Source: Sophora flavescens (Eukaryota; Streptophyta; Magnoliopsida; Fabales; Fabaceae). From it: 64,000 nt of DNA. A program made the translations under genes and the position numbers. Positions within the stretch are counted from its first letter, which is position 1. Each line of letters starts with the position of its first letter. A model generated the notes under the pieces. That model ran no database searches and had not been told where the DNA came from. It worked only from the letters and a program-made list of their open reading frames with translations. Positions 10,632 to 21,596 of the stretch are shown piece by piece. The stretch lies in the NCBI GenBank assembly GCA_030762895.1, contig CM061067.1, positions 103,821,888 through 103,885,887 of the forward strand, written 5' to 3'.

Positions 10632-11838
10632 CTACATCAAATGAAAGACAGATGCCACATTGAAGTCAATATCAAATACATTTTTATTTATTTTCCCTAC
10701 AACTTGCAATAGCCCATCTCTTCTAGGGTGGACCTTTTGATTTCCTTTTATTGGGAAACATTTTATTATATTTATGTACACACACCCAATCTCCGGGATC
10801 AAATGGAAATTGATAGAAACCATCAAATGTAGCAAGTAGGTGTAACACATTTCCATCTTGTACAATCCTAACACATTCATAGCCAAGGTAATGAATTATA
10901 AGAATAAGCAGAAAATTATACCTCTTGTGAAAATCTACTTTCAAGTTTACCTTTCTTGGCTTGAACATAGTCATAAAAGAAAATGTACTTTCTCTTTTTA
11001 AAGGCTCCTAAGAAAGTTGAGCCTCATGGACATTCTCCTTATCACAAACAAGGGATGGTTCTTTTTGAAACAAGATAATCCTCTCAAACACATTAGGATC
11101 ATCATATGAAAGCTTAAAAGAATTTGCAAGAATGGGTAGAGTAAGAAGCGGAATAATAGTTATCCCATCAATTATTGTTACATGCAAACCTTTAGAGCTT
11201 ATAACAAACCTCAAAATGCTAACTTCATTTTGATCAAAAGAGTATGTGAGCAAGTTAGCAAACAAACTTTCTCTAAGTAATCCAACACATTCCTCAAAAT
11301 TGTTGTAGGAAATCAAATGAACATTAGAAAGCACAACAACACATTTATCAAGGAATTCATTCAAGTCTTGGTTCACAATTCTCAAATCAATCTTAGGAAG
11401 ATGATAAGAGTCATAAAATTCATCAAGAAGGTTTTCATTCCTATCAAATGTAGAATAATAACAAGACCCATGCAATTTACCAAGCATATTACCAAATTTT
11501 GTGTTGAGATATCCATGCTTTTGGGAAACCATGCAAGTTCCCAAACCATGGGGTACTTCCCTTGGGATTAGCTCTTCAATTACATCGGTTGTCTTGCAAG
11601 CTTCCATTGGAGGAACATCTTCGATTTCCTTCAAAAGAGAATCAACACAAGTAGGCAAAGAGTTAGGAAAAACATCAAAACAAGCATTTACTTTTTCCAC
11701 CTCACCTATTTTTTTGCTCTCATCTCTTTCTTTTCTCTCACTCTTTTCCATACTCTCATCTTTTTCACATTTTTTCTCTTGATTCTTTTTCACATTTTCA
11801 TCACTCTTCTTTTCACTTTTTTTCACTCTTTTTTTCAT
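10632..11838 (-). pseudogene. ORF2 homologue, unit 2 (nonsense and frameshift)
   Basis: It is open from 11838 to a TAG at about 11008, where unit 1 has TGG (Trp). A further open stretch from 10974 carries the FKPRKVNLKVDFHKRYNF region and the integrase tail, and the frame then changes near 10740. Sequence is very close to unit 1 throughout, so the two units separated recently or were homogenised. Confidence 0.7.
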
Positions 11839-12462
11839 TTTCTCTCAAATTAGGAGAGACTCCCATAGGTTTCTTTCCATGAGCACTAGCCATGGCCTCC
11901 TTAGAAGTTGAAGTGTTGCCCTCATTCTTTGATTTGTTATGAAGAACTCTATGGTATTGGTATGGAACCAATCTTCTCCTCATTATTTTTTTCATCTCAA
12001 CCCAAGTGTCTATGGGCTCTCCTCCATGTCTCCTCCTTTCTTTTTGTAGTTGGTCCCACTACACAAGGGCATATTCTTTGAACTCAAGGGTGGCTACTTT
12101 CACCTTCTTGCTTTCATTGTAAGAATTACAATCAAAGACTTGTTCTATTTTTAATTCCCATTCCAAGCCTCCGGATCATTCTTTCCAATAAAGGGAGGAA
12201 CTTTGATTTTGACCCCTTCAAGTCCTCTATCACGTCTCCCTCCTATACGTCCTCCTCCTCTATGTCCTCCTCCTCCAAGTCTTCCTCTTTCACTCTCATA
12301 TCCACTAGAATCATCATTGTGTTGAAGGTTGGCAAGTTGTCTATCATAGTTTAATTGCATTGCCTCCATTTTCCTTGTAGGAGCTTGAACTTGAGTAGCC
12401 ATTCTAGCATGAATGGTCGCTGACCTTGGAGAAAGTGGTGGACTATCATCTTGGTTTGCCAT
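11813..12462 (-). pseudogene. Gypsy gag-like, unit 2 (frameshifted)
   Basis: It starts at 12462 (MANQDDSPP) and carries KIKVPPFIGKNDPEA, then loses frame at about 12160: a few bases present in unit 1 after GGAGGCTT are missing. The remainder (RRRLVPYQYHR, ending in NEKKSEKK and TGA) is open from 11995. Unlike unit 1 it has a Gly/Arg-rich insert (GGGHRGGGRIGGRRDRG), which is common in plant gypsy gag. Confidence 0.75.
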
Positions 12463-12693
12463 CTCTTGAGTTTATGTATTTCCTCACTACACTCCTCACT
12501 TGTACACACAAATGTATATTTTTTTCACTCTTTTGGCTTTTTCCACACAAGATGTAATTTGTCACTCTTTGCCTTTTTCCACTCAATTGTCCTCCTTTAA
12601 TTCTTAGAAGAGTCAAACACAAAACCCACACAAAAATCCAAAAAATTCAAGTAACAAAAATCACAAAACTTCTCAAAAAACAAAGGAAACAAA

Positions 12694-13680
12694 AGAAAGT
12701 AAGTGAGATTCATATATATGCATTGTTGTTCACAACCGTGTGAATGGAACACACGAGGTCAGGATATCCTATTATGGATATCGGATATTGCGGGTGAGTG
12801 CCCTACGGATGTTGATGTAGAGGTAGACTACCGTAATACTCTTTTAGTCCTTGACGCGTTGCTCTGAGTATTCTATCGAGGATAGAGATACTATGTATTT
12901 TGGCACTACTGCATACGAAGTTTTGCACTACTGCATACGTATTTTGGCACTACTGCATATTGAGCTATTTCCAATGGGGGAACAGTGTCGCACGAGTTTT
13001 TGGCACTAAATTCTTGGCATCGCACCGTCTGGATTACTGACTAAAGTGACAGGAGGAGGGGAGATGGCCACGTTAGCATAAAGGTTTAGTTGCATGAGAT
13101 TGAGGGTAGAGGAAGATATCGTTATAAATGATGATTGTTAGTTATTTGTGATGCTTGTCTTTAATTGTTGTTATATTATATGCTATGATTCTTTTCCACT
13201 TACGATGATAGAACTGTTTCGTATCTCCCTATTTCTGTATTTTGTGTATGTCTACTTTATTCCATTAGAAGACTCTATGGAGGAACCTGTTGCTGAGGAG
13301 TTTGATGGAACTTCGTATGAACCAGATACGGGAGATTTAGCCAAGGATTCTAACGATATAGTGTAGTGAGTTTAGGGCTAGTCAGTCTTATAAAACGTTT
13401 TATTTTTTGCTAGTTATAAACATTTTTTATAATTAAGTACCTGTGAGGGATCCTACTGATAGGATACCCTAAACAGTGTTTTGTATTGTAATGGATAAAC
13501 GTGGGTGTATTTATATATTATAATGAGGGTGTGTTTAACTTTCAGAAGTGTATGTGTTGTATTTAAGTTTTTAATTCCTTTGTATTTTATTGAGCACCCG
13601 AACGTTTAATATCGTGATCAGGAATAGTTAATTAGGTTTTAATTTAGTGGCACAATGGGGCACAACGGGGTGTCTCATCT
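12694..13680 (+). mobile_element. Gypsy-type LTR, copy B (5'-truncated)
   Basis: It begins within the LTR at the point matching 6308 of copy A and ends at CACAACGGGGTGTCTCA. The internal open frame 13148-13366 matches 6782-6976 (EELDGT and FDGTSYEPD motifs, TTTTCCACTT start). A three-fold GGCACTACTGCATA repeat near 12900-12965 is specific to this copy. The missing 5' part was lost at the junction with the tandem gypsy array. Confidence 0.65.
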
Positions 13681-14865
13681 TCCAAAAGCAAAGATACCAT
13701 TTTGTCCCTTATGCCATTGGTTTTGCCTTGTGGCTTTTAAGCATTAGGTCATTCTAGATTTCATTTTTAAGCCTATCCTCAGTAAAACATGGCAAGTATG
13801 CTAAGGTCTCTTAGGATTGCTTTATCTTATTAAAAGATTAAGGTTTTATTTTAGATATATTTTGTATGCCACTTGGCACAAAAATTGCGGCTAATTAGAT
13901 TTTCTTATCTAATTAAATATTAGTTTTATCCTAAGGATAGATTGCCTTTGTCGCTTGGCATAAAAGCAAGATTACTTTGATTACATTATCTAATTAAATA
14001 TTAGGGTTTATTTTAGGGTAGATTACACATGCCATTTGGCACTCTACCACAAGCCAACTTATATTACTTTATCCAATCATTTTAAAAATTAGCTTTTCCT
14101 TTAACATCTTGGACTTATCAACTTGAGTTTGAAAGGATCAAACTCTAACTTTTCCAAGTTCTTACCAAGAACATATCAAGAACACTATGAATGTGTTCTT
14201 GATGTTCATCAAGCCTAATTATCCATTTTTATCCAAGACTTATTTTTTATGTACAGTTTAATCCAACATATTTATGTCTTAACATTAAAACTTGTTATGG
14301 TCCTTAAATCAACTAAAAATCCTCTCTTTTCCTTTAAGGCCAAGAGGGCAAAAATTACAAGTTCGTGGCTTTAAATGTTTTAACATATGTTTACTTGTTC
14401 TACCAAGCAAAACAACTAAGAATCATCAAACTACATACAAGCATAGCATTCGGCCAAGATGAAACAATTCGAATCCATGCATCATTCATTTTTATATCAT
14501 CAAGAACATATAAACATACTTGCATATAGTTGGGTAATTCAGCAAACACCACATGTTAAAGAAAACACAATTTTCATTAAGCATTCAAACATAGATATAA
14601 ACATGGAACCACTTCAAACAACAAGAATCAACCTCAAACCCCAAAATCATGAGAAGGTCGAATGTACCCCTTTAGAAAAAGATAATATTGTCAACATTCA
14701 ACAACAAAGATCACAACTTTAATCTCAACCCCAAACATTTAGGCTCATGCAAGAGGTTTAAGGCTTTCTCCCCCTACCTTAACTAGTGATAACCTTGAGA
14801 TTCTTGTCCAAGTTGAGGCCTTTGACTCCAAGCACCAAGCTTGAACCTTTCAAACTCAAGTTGAT
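13681..14865 (-). repeat. Partial copy of the inverted LTR-like family
   Basis: It matches 19275-20455 in the same orientation, for example TTGTCCCTTATGCCATTGG, the paired TCTAATTAAATATTAG stretches and CAAGTTGAGGCCTTTGACTC. The sequence reverses orientation abruptly at about 14866. The short frame at 14459-14722 looks like chance coding. Confidence 0.75.
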
Positions 14866-15060
14866 AAGTCCAAGATGTTAAGAAAAAACTAAATTTTAAA
14901 ATGAATGGATAAAGTAATCTAAGTTGGCCTGTGGTAGAATGCCAAATGGCATGTGTAATCTACCCTAAAATAAACCATAATATTTAATTAGATAATGTAA
15001 TCAAAGTAATCTTGCTTTTATGCCAAATGGCAAAGGTAATCTATCCTTAGGATAAAAGTA

Positions 15061-15400
15061 GGGTTAAATATTTTTTTAGTCCCTCAATTTTGATAAAAGT
15101 TTAGTTTTAGTCCCCCATTTGAAAAATGTACTTTTGCAGTCCCCTGTTTTTTAAAATATGTCAGAAATGGTTCCCATACCACACTTCCGTTTGAAAAACG
15201 GAGGACTAAAACTGATTTTTTGTCAAAAATGAGGGACTAAAAGTGTGTGCTTGTCAAAAATGAGGGACTAAAAATATGTGGTGTATGGACCATTTCTGAC
15301 ACATTTTAAAGAACGGGGGACTAAAAAAATATGTTTTCCAAACAGAAGACTAAAATCAAACTTTTGTAAAAAAAAAAGGGACTAAAAACATATTTAACCA
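15061..15400. mobile_element. Mutator-like MITE with 9-bp TSD
   Basis: The ends GGGTTAAATAT and ATATTTAACCA are inverted repeats followed by TTTTTAGTCCC / GGGACTAAAAA. The flanks ATAAAAGTA (15052-15060) and ATAAAACTA (15401-15409) form a 9-bp TSD with one mismatch. The uninterrupted sequence in the right arm (near 19500) is ATAAAACTA, which serves as an empty site. A 9-bp TSD is typical of MULE elements. The body has repeated 'GGGACTAAAA' motifs and no ORF. Confidence 0.85.
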
Positions 15401-16070
15401 ATAAAACTAATATTTAATTAGATAAGAAAATCTAATTAGCCGTTGTTTTTGTGTCAACTGGCATACAAAATCTATCTAAAAGAATACTTTAGTATTTTAA
15501 TAAAATAAAGAAATCCTAAGTGACCTTAGCATACTTGTCATGTGTCACTGAGGATAAGCTTAAGGATGAAATCTAGAATGACCAAATGTTTAAAAGCCAT
15601 GTGGCAGAACCAATGACAAAAGGGACAAAATGGCACATTTGCTTTTAGAAGAAGCATGCCATGTGTTGAAGGGTTTCTAAAAGAGAAAACTTTGATGGTT
15701 TAGGGAAACCACCATGTAGGAATGAAAATCATGGTTTTTAAAACCATGTGACTTTTTGGCAAAAGGTAAAATGGTCATGAAAATTAATAATTAAATAAAA
15801 AATAAAAAATTAATTAAATGATAATTAAATAATAAATAAATATTAATTAATTAAATAATAATTAATTTATTGAAAGATTGGTCGGTCCTTAAGGAATAAT
15901 AAGTGTTTTATGTAAGCCAACCTTTGTAAAGAAGAATTAAAAGTGCGAAAGAGATGACTGCAACTGAATGTTGCAAGATGAGCCTGTGTGGCTAAAGAAT
16001 AAGAGCCTAAGTGGCTAAGAATAATTCTCACAAAGACTTGATAAGAATGATTGTGTTGATGTTGGTCTTG

Positions 16071-16076
16071 CATACA

Positions 16077-16106
<30 letters not shown>
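16071..16106 (+). repeat. (CATA)n microsatellite
   Basis: Nine CATA units. The matching place in the right arm (18795-18810) has only about four, so it expanded in one arm. It yields artefactual Met-Tyr-Val-Cys frames. Confidence 0.95.
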
Positions 16107-16107
<1 letters not shown>

Positions 16108-16119
16108 GCATATTTCCCT

Positions 16120-16445
16120 AGGGGTGCAATGCCACAGAGATCTGCGAAGTGGCCTTCTGAAATAGTGATGTACCAAGTCTCGCAACTGGGTTGCGATGTC
16201 GTAGTTCTGAGCTCTCGGCCGCCTGAGATGGCTTGAGACGTGTGCCTGCAGCCTCGGCCGCATGTAATGGCATGAGCCGTGCGTCCGCACTAGAGTTGTG
16301 TGGACACGGGACTACGAAGTGGCTTGAGTGCCAAGCTCCGCCAGGGATGCGATGTTGCAGTAAATTACGAAGTGGCCACCTGCGATGGTGTGTCAAGTCC
16401 CGCAACTGGGTTGCAATGCCGCATAGGAAGCGATGAATTTGGGCC
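16120..16445 (+). repeat. GC-rich block of diverged repeats in the LTR-like arm
   Basis: Units containing GCGAAGTGGCC, CCGCAACTGGGTTGC and GATGGTGTG occur twice, in otherwise AT-rich DNA. The reverse complement is at 18440-18785. Open frames here on either strand follow the repeat and are not considered genes. Confidence 0.6.
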
Positions 16446-16717
16446 CGACATGCATTGCACTTAGGTGCATGAGTCTTTTTAGAGTTGAGCATACATCATA
16501 TAGAAGTCTAAGAATTGTCTAATTCATTTGATTGACTGTATTTTGTGTGAATGGATTCATTGTCTATGCGAACCTTGTTTGTGTTTGATGACGTGCGAGT
16601 GGGGAGAAAGCATGTCTGTTTGTGGGCTCCTATCCTATTGAGAAATAGGGGATTTCTCACCCCTGCTTTTATGTTTCCCTTATTCCTCTTTTATTTCTCT
16701 CATCTTAGACAATCATC

Positions 16718-16965
16718 ATGGACGGGGAACCAGAGGAACGAGTGGAGGTAACCCTACTGGCTGTCCAGTGGGAGATAGACCGAGAGAATAACCTTTTTAC
16801 CTTCTAGGGATTAGTGAATCTGAAAGTCACCGCTGGAGTAGGCGTAAGGTATGATCCGTTTCAGATGACTGGATAGATGCGGGTGAAGATCCACATCGGA
16901 GACGATGGGAATGATGATGGAGAGGTCCGAGCTGCCGAAGCACATGTTGATGAAAATGGGTCCAT
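16718..16965 (+). pseudogene. Left-arm copy of a small LTR ORF (two Trp codons lost)
   Basis: It starts MDGEPEERVEVTLL and aligns with the 85-codon frame at 17931-18188. Two TAG codons replace Trp codons that are intact in the right arm. The family has no recognised function. Confidence 0.5.
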
Positions 16966-17058
16966 GTCGTTTAGCTGCTTTTCTTATCTTGTATGAGGAT
17001 TTGTTTCCTCGAATTCATTTGCTATGCTTTATTTTGCGGCCGTCATGGAACTCTGTTA

Positions 17059-17728
17059 TGTTTATTTTATTTTTTTAGTACTTTTTTAATGGCCACAAAC
17101 CTCTCTAACCTTAAATTTTTAAGGGATTATGCGGGACCCTTTTTCTGAACCATTCGCTACATTTATGTTTTTAATTTTCCACATTTTTGGTCTTTTTGTT
17201 TATTGTTTCCGACTAGTTTAACCGTGAATAACCTTTATAATACTAAATTAATTAAGATACAATGTTTCGGGGTTTGGGGGCGCCATATTAAAATATCCGA
17301 ACCATTATGTTTTAATTAATTTAGTATTATTTAGGTTATTTGTGGTTAAAATAGTCGGAAGCAATAAATAAAAAAACCAAAAATGCGGACCCTGTTATGT
17401 TTATTTTATTTTGGAGTACTTTTTTTAATGGCCCCGAACCTCTGTAACCTTAAATTTTAAAGGGATTACGCGGGACGCTTTTTCTGAACCATTCGCTACA
17501 TTTATGTTTTTAATTTTCTGCATCTTTGGTCTTTTTATTTATTGCTTCCGACTAGTTTAACCGTGAATAACCTTTATAATACTAAATTAATTAAGATGCA
17601 ATGGTTCGAGATTTGGGGGCGCCATATTAAAATATCCGATCCATTATATTTTAATTAATTTAGTATTATTTAGGTTATTTGCGGTTAAAATAGTCGGAAG
17701 CAATAAATAAAAAGACCAAAGATGCGGA
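17059..17728. repeat. Central tandem pair of hairpins
   Basis: A ~330-bp unit occurs at 17059-17389 and again at 17391-17728. Each unit folds on itself: TTGGTCTTTTTRTTTATTG, YTTCCGACTA and TAATACTAAATTAATTAAG pair with their complements around a loop containing TTTGGGGGCGCCATAT. This is the centre of symmetry of the 5-kb inverted repeat. Confidence 0.8.
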
Positions 17729-19054
17729 AATTTAAAAACATACACGTAGAGAATGGTTCATAAAAAGGGTCCCACAAAGTCCCTTAAAAATTTAAGGTTA
17801 GAGAGGTTTGGAGCCATTAAAAAAGTTCTACAAAATAAAAGAAACATGATAGGGTTCCATGACGGCTGCAAAATAAAGCATAGCAAATGAGTTCGAGGAA
17901 ACAAATCCTCATAAAAGATAAGAAAAGTGGCTAAACGATATGGGCCCATTCTTCATCAACAGTGTGCTTGGCGACTTGGACCTCTCCATCATCATTCCAA
18001 TCGTCTTTGATGTTTATCTTCACCCACATCCATCCAGTTATCCGAAACGGATCATACCTTACCTCAACTCCAGTAATGACTTTCAGATCCACTAATCCCC
18101 AGAAGGTAAAAAGGTTATTCTCTCGGTCTATATTCCACTGGCACGCCAGTAGGGTTACCTCCAATTGTTCCTCCGGTTCCCCGTCCATGATGATTGTCTA
18201 AGATGAGAGATAGAAAAGAGGAAGAAGGGAAACATAAAAGCAGGGGTGAGAAATCCCTTATTTCTGAATAAGATAGGAGCCCACAAACAGACGTGTTTTG
18301 TCCTCACTCGCACGCCATCAAACACAAACAAGGTTCGCATAGACAATCAATCCATTCACACAAAATACAGTCAATCAGACAGATCAGACAATTCTTAGAC
18401 CCCTATATGATGTATGCTCAACTCTAAAGAGACTCATGCACCTAAGGCATGTCAGGCCCAAATTCACCGCTTCCTATGCGTCATCGCAACCTAGTTGCGG
18501 GACTTTACACACCATCATAGGTGGCCACTTCGCAATTTACTGCAGTATCGCACCCCTGGCGGAACTTGACACTCAAGCCACTTCGTAGTCCTGTGTCCGT
18601 ACAACTCTAGTGCGGACACACGGCTCACGCCATCACATGCGACCGAGGCTGCAGGCACACGACTCGTGCCATCTCAGGCAGCTGAGAACTCAGAACTACG
18701 GCATCGCAACACAGTTGCGGGACCTGGCACATCACTATTTCAGATGGCCATTTCGCAGATCTCTACGTCATCGCACCCCTAGCGAAATATGCATATGTAT
18801 GTATGTATGCAAGACCAACATCAACACAATCAATCTTATCAAGTCTTTGTGAGAATTATTCTTAGTCACTCAGGCTCTTATTCTTTAGCCACACAGGCTC
18901 ATCTTGCAACACTCAGTTGCATTCATCTATTTCTCACATTTAATTCTTTTTTACAAAGGTTGGCCTAGATACACACTTATTATTCCTTAAGGACCAATCA
19001 GTCTTTTATTAAATTAATTATTATTTAATTATTAATTAATTTATAATTTATAAT

Positions 19055-19085
<31 letters not shown>

Positions 19086-19730
19086 TAATTTAATTATATT
19101 TTAATTAATTTATTGTATTATTTAATTATTAATTTTCAAAACCACTTTACCCTTTTCCAAAAAGTCACATGGTTTTATAAACCACGGTTTTCATTCCTAC
19201 ATGGTGGTTTCTCAAAACCATCAAAGTTTCCTCTTTTAGAAACCCTTAGACAAATGGCATGCTTCTACTGAAAGCAAAGATGTCATTTTGTCCCTTATGC
19301 CATTGGTTCTGCCACATGGCTTTTAAGCATTTGGTCATTCTAGATGTCATCCTTAAGCCCATCCTCAGTGACACATGGCAAGTATGCTACGGTCACTTAT
19401 AATTGCTTTAACTTGTTAAAAGATTAAGGTTTTCTTTTAGATAGATTTCGTATGCCACTTGGCACAAAACAATGGCTAATTAGATTTTCTTATCTAATTA
19501 AATATTAGTTTTATCCTAAGGATAGATTGCCTTTGCCACTGGCATAAAAGCAAGATTCCTTTTATTACATTATCTAATTAAATATTAGGGTTTATTTTAG
19601 GGTAGATTACACATGTCATTTGACATTCTACCGCAAGCCCACTTAGGTTACTTTATCCATTCATTTTAAAAATTAGTTTTTCCTTAACATATTGAACTTA
19701 TCAACTTGAGTTTGAAAGGATCAAACTCTA
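17391..19730 (-). repeat. Right arm of the large inverted repeat
   Basis: It mirrors 14866-17389, without the MITE and with a shorter CATA tract. Homology continues outward to about GAAAGGWTCAA; beyond that the right side continues as an LTR to 20998 while the left side changes orientation. Confidence 0.75.
17931..18188 (-). CDS. Small conserved ORF inside the LTR-like arm
   Basis: 85 codons starting MDGEPEEQLEVTLLACQW, acidic, with WGLVDLKVITGVEVRYDP and WMWVKINIKDDWNDD. The other arm has a recognisable but stopped version. Both start at an ATG placed the same distance after TTAGACAATCATC. I do not recognise the family. It may be part of the LTR transcript rather than a protein. Confidence 0.3.
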   Translation of the reverse strand: MDGEPEEQLEVTLLACQWNIDRENNLFTFWGLVDLKVITGVEVRYDPFRITGWMWVKINIKDDWNDDGEVQVAKHTVDEEWAHIV

Positions 19731-20998
19731 ACTTTTCCAAGTTCTTACCAAGAACGTATCAAGAATACAATAAATGTGTTCTTGATGTTCATCAAACCAA
19801 ATTAATCCATTTTTGTCTCAGACTTATTTTTGTTATGTACACTTTAATCCAACATATTTATGTCTTAACATTAAAACTTGTTTATGGTCCTTAAATCAAC
19901 TAATAATCCTCTTCTTCTTTTTTTTCTTTATGATGCTCATTGGCAAGAGGGCAAAAATTACAAGTTCGTGACTTTATGTGTTTTATCATATGTTTACTTG
20001 TTCTACCAAGCAAAACAACTAAGAATCGTCAAGCCACAAACATGCATACCATTCGGCCAAACATCAAACAATACACATCATGTATCATTCATTTTCATAT
20101 CATTAAGAACATATGATCATACATTCATGTAGATGGGTAATTCAGCCAACACCACATTTTAAGGTTAGAGATAATTTTTATCAAGTATTCAAACATAGAT
20201 ATAAACATGCAAGCAAGTCATACATCAAAAATCAACTTCAAACCCAAAAATCCTTATATGTCCGAATGTACCCCTTTTGAAAAAGGTGAGATTTCCAACA
20301 TGCAACATCAAAGAACGAAACTTTAATCCCAACCCCAAACATCTAAGCTCATGCAAGTGGTTTAAGGCTTTCTCCCCTACCTTAGCTAGTGATAACTATG
20401 AGATTCTTGTCCAAGTTGAGGCCTTTGACTCCAAGCTCCAAGCTTGAACCTTTATGTTAGGATTTAGAAAGAAAATGAAAGATCAACTCACATGCATTGA
20501 AGGAAACAAGGAATGGACATGCATGTGTTCTTACCCTTAGCTTTGAAGATTAGGTGTTCATGGAGTGTAGATGACAAAAAGAATCCTCCTTACACTATGA
20601 TGATGGTTCGGCCAAGAGGGAAAGTGAGGGATGGAGATTTTTGTTGATGATTTGAAGTAGAGATTGTTGTTTATCTAGGTGAGTAGGTTCATTTTCATAT
20701 AATATTTGATGGTAAAAAGTGGTGGCTAGAGGTGGTGTGGTGGTGAGGGTGGAGAGTTCTAGAAAGAAGGTGGAGAGAATTGAGTTAGTGAGAAGGAAAT
20801 TTGAGAAATGGCTTGCAAAGTGAAGCCAAGGTGTGGTGATGTCCTTATATCGGCATTTGTGGAAATTACCATAATGGCATTAATGAAGGCACCCCTCCTT
20901 ATTTCCTCCATGCCCTTTTTGGCAATTTCACACTAATTTATTCATTAATTCCTTCTATTTATTTACACTAATATATTTACAAATTTGGGGTTGTGACA
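19731..20998 (-). mobile_element. Outer part of a gypsy-type LTR, 5' terminus at 20998
   Basis: Read on the minus strand it begins TGTCACAACCCCAAATTTG, the usual start of a plant gypsy LTR. It runs through a CCTTATA-poor AT region and a pyrimidine-rich leader-like stretch (20640-20830 in reverse) into the segment also found at 13681-14865. The LTR would therefore be about 3.5 kb, ending near the central hairpins. Confidence 0.55.
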
Positions 20999-21439
20999 AA
21001 TGGAGATGAACGGAAGGACTAATATGTCTCACATTTATAATTGTCAAGGACTAACAAATAAATATTTTTTTCTCGATGACTAAATTGGATACCACAAAAT
21101 TTACCAGGGACCAAGATGACTCTTTACTCGTACATATGGATGTAATGAAATATATGAGCAGTGACAGTAATATTCAGAAAATCTATCCCCTTCCTTAGTT
21201 TTGGAGATATACTTCCTGGCCTCTAATTCAGGAAGACGTTCTCTATAGTAGTGCAGCCTCTATCACATCAAGCTTAACAAATTCACACACATGAATAGAT
21301 GTCCTAACTGAAACATTTAATTCTCCAAAATTTATGCTTGTAACAGTGAAACTCGATCTCATTTTTATATAAATAAAATGCATGCACATCACAAGTACGA
21401 GCCTCCTAGTAGTCCCGATCTCCTGTTGATATGGTTGCA
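20999..21439. other. Flank 3' of the host gene, no gene seen
   Basis: The first 120 bases have the GGACTAA / CTCGATGACTAAATTGG style of an old MITE. The rest shows no long ORF. It may include part of the 3' UTR or terminator of the host gene transcribed leftward. Confidence 0.4.
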
Positions 21440-21541
21440 GTCTTGTATCGTATTATAAAGGCTCCAACCAAGAACACAATTCAAGAGCTTGTCTTGTATC
21501 GTATTATAAAGGCTCCAACCAAGAACACAATTCAAGAGCTT
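21440..21541. repeat. Perfect tandem duplication of 51 bp
   Basis: 21440-21490 and 21491-21541 are identical apart from the last base or two (GTCTTGTATCGTATTATAAA ... CAAGAGCTT). It lies on the 3' side of the host gene, on the far side of the hAT element. Confidence 0.95.
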
Positions 21542-21596
21542 CTCCTTCGGACCATGAAACATTATGTCTTGAAAAGCTCCTTCCTTGAAGGAGAAA

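Larger units (their letters stand above)
7533..12693 (-). mobile_element. Tandem array of a non-autonomous Ty3/gypsy element
   Basis: On the minus strand two internal regions (12693-10560 and 9945-7704) each have gag at the start and an integrase C-terminal tail at the end. Each is followed by a polypurine stretch (CCAAGGGGGG) and an LTR-like segment (9946-10558 and 7533-7703). Both LTR-like segments are followed by the same TGGCGCCA sequence, which may be a primer-binding site. The sense-strand order is therefore internal, LTR, internal, LTR, as expected if two elements share one LTR through unequal recombination. Protease, RT, RNase H and the integrase core are missing from both units. The right end joins the gypsy LTR copy B at 12693/12694. 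Confidence 0.7.
14866..17389 (+). repeat. Left arm of a large inverted repeat (LTR-like)
   Basis: Read inward, it matches the reverse complement of 17391-19730: the AAGTTGATAAGT end, the GGTAGA / GCCAAATGGCA block, AAACCATCAAAGTTT, AT-rich filler, CCTTAAGGAATAATAAGTG, the GC-rich block, and the segment beginning ATCATGGACGGGGAACC. It is interrupted by a MITE at 15061-15400. The pieces resemble a gypsy LTR family whose terminus is at 20998. Confidence 0.75.

Noticed and set aside
15867..16436. Several overlapping open frames on both strands
   Set aside because: They come from the CATA microsatellite and the GC-rich repeat block; their mirror frames recur in the right arm with other breaks.
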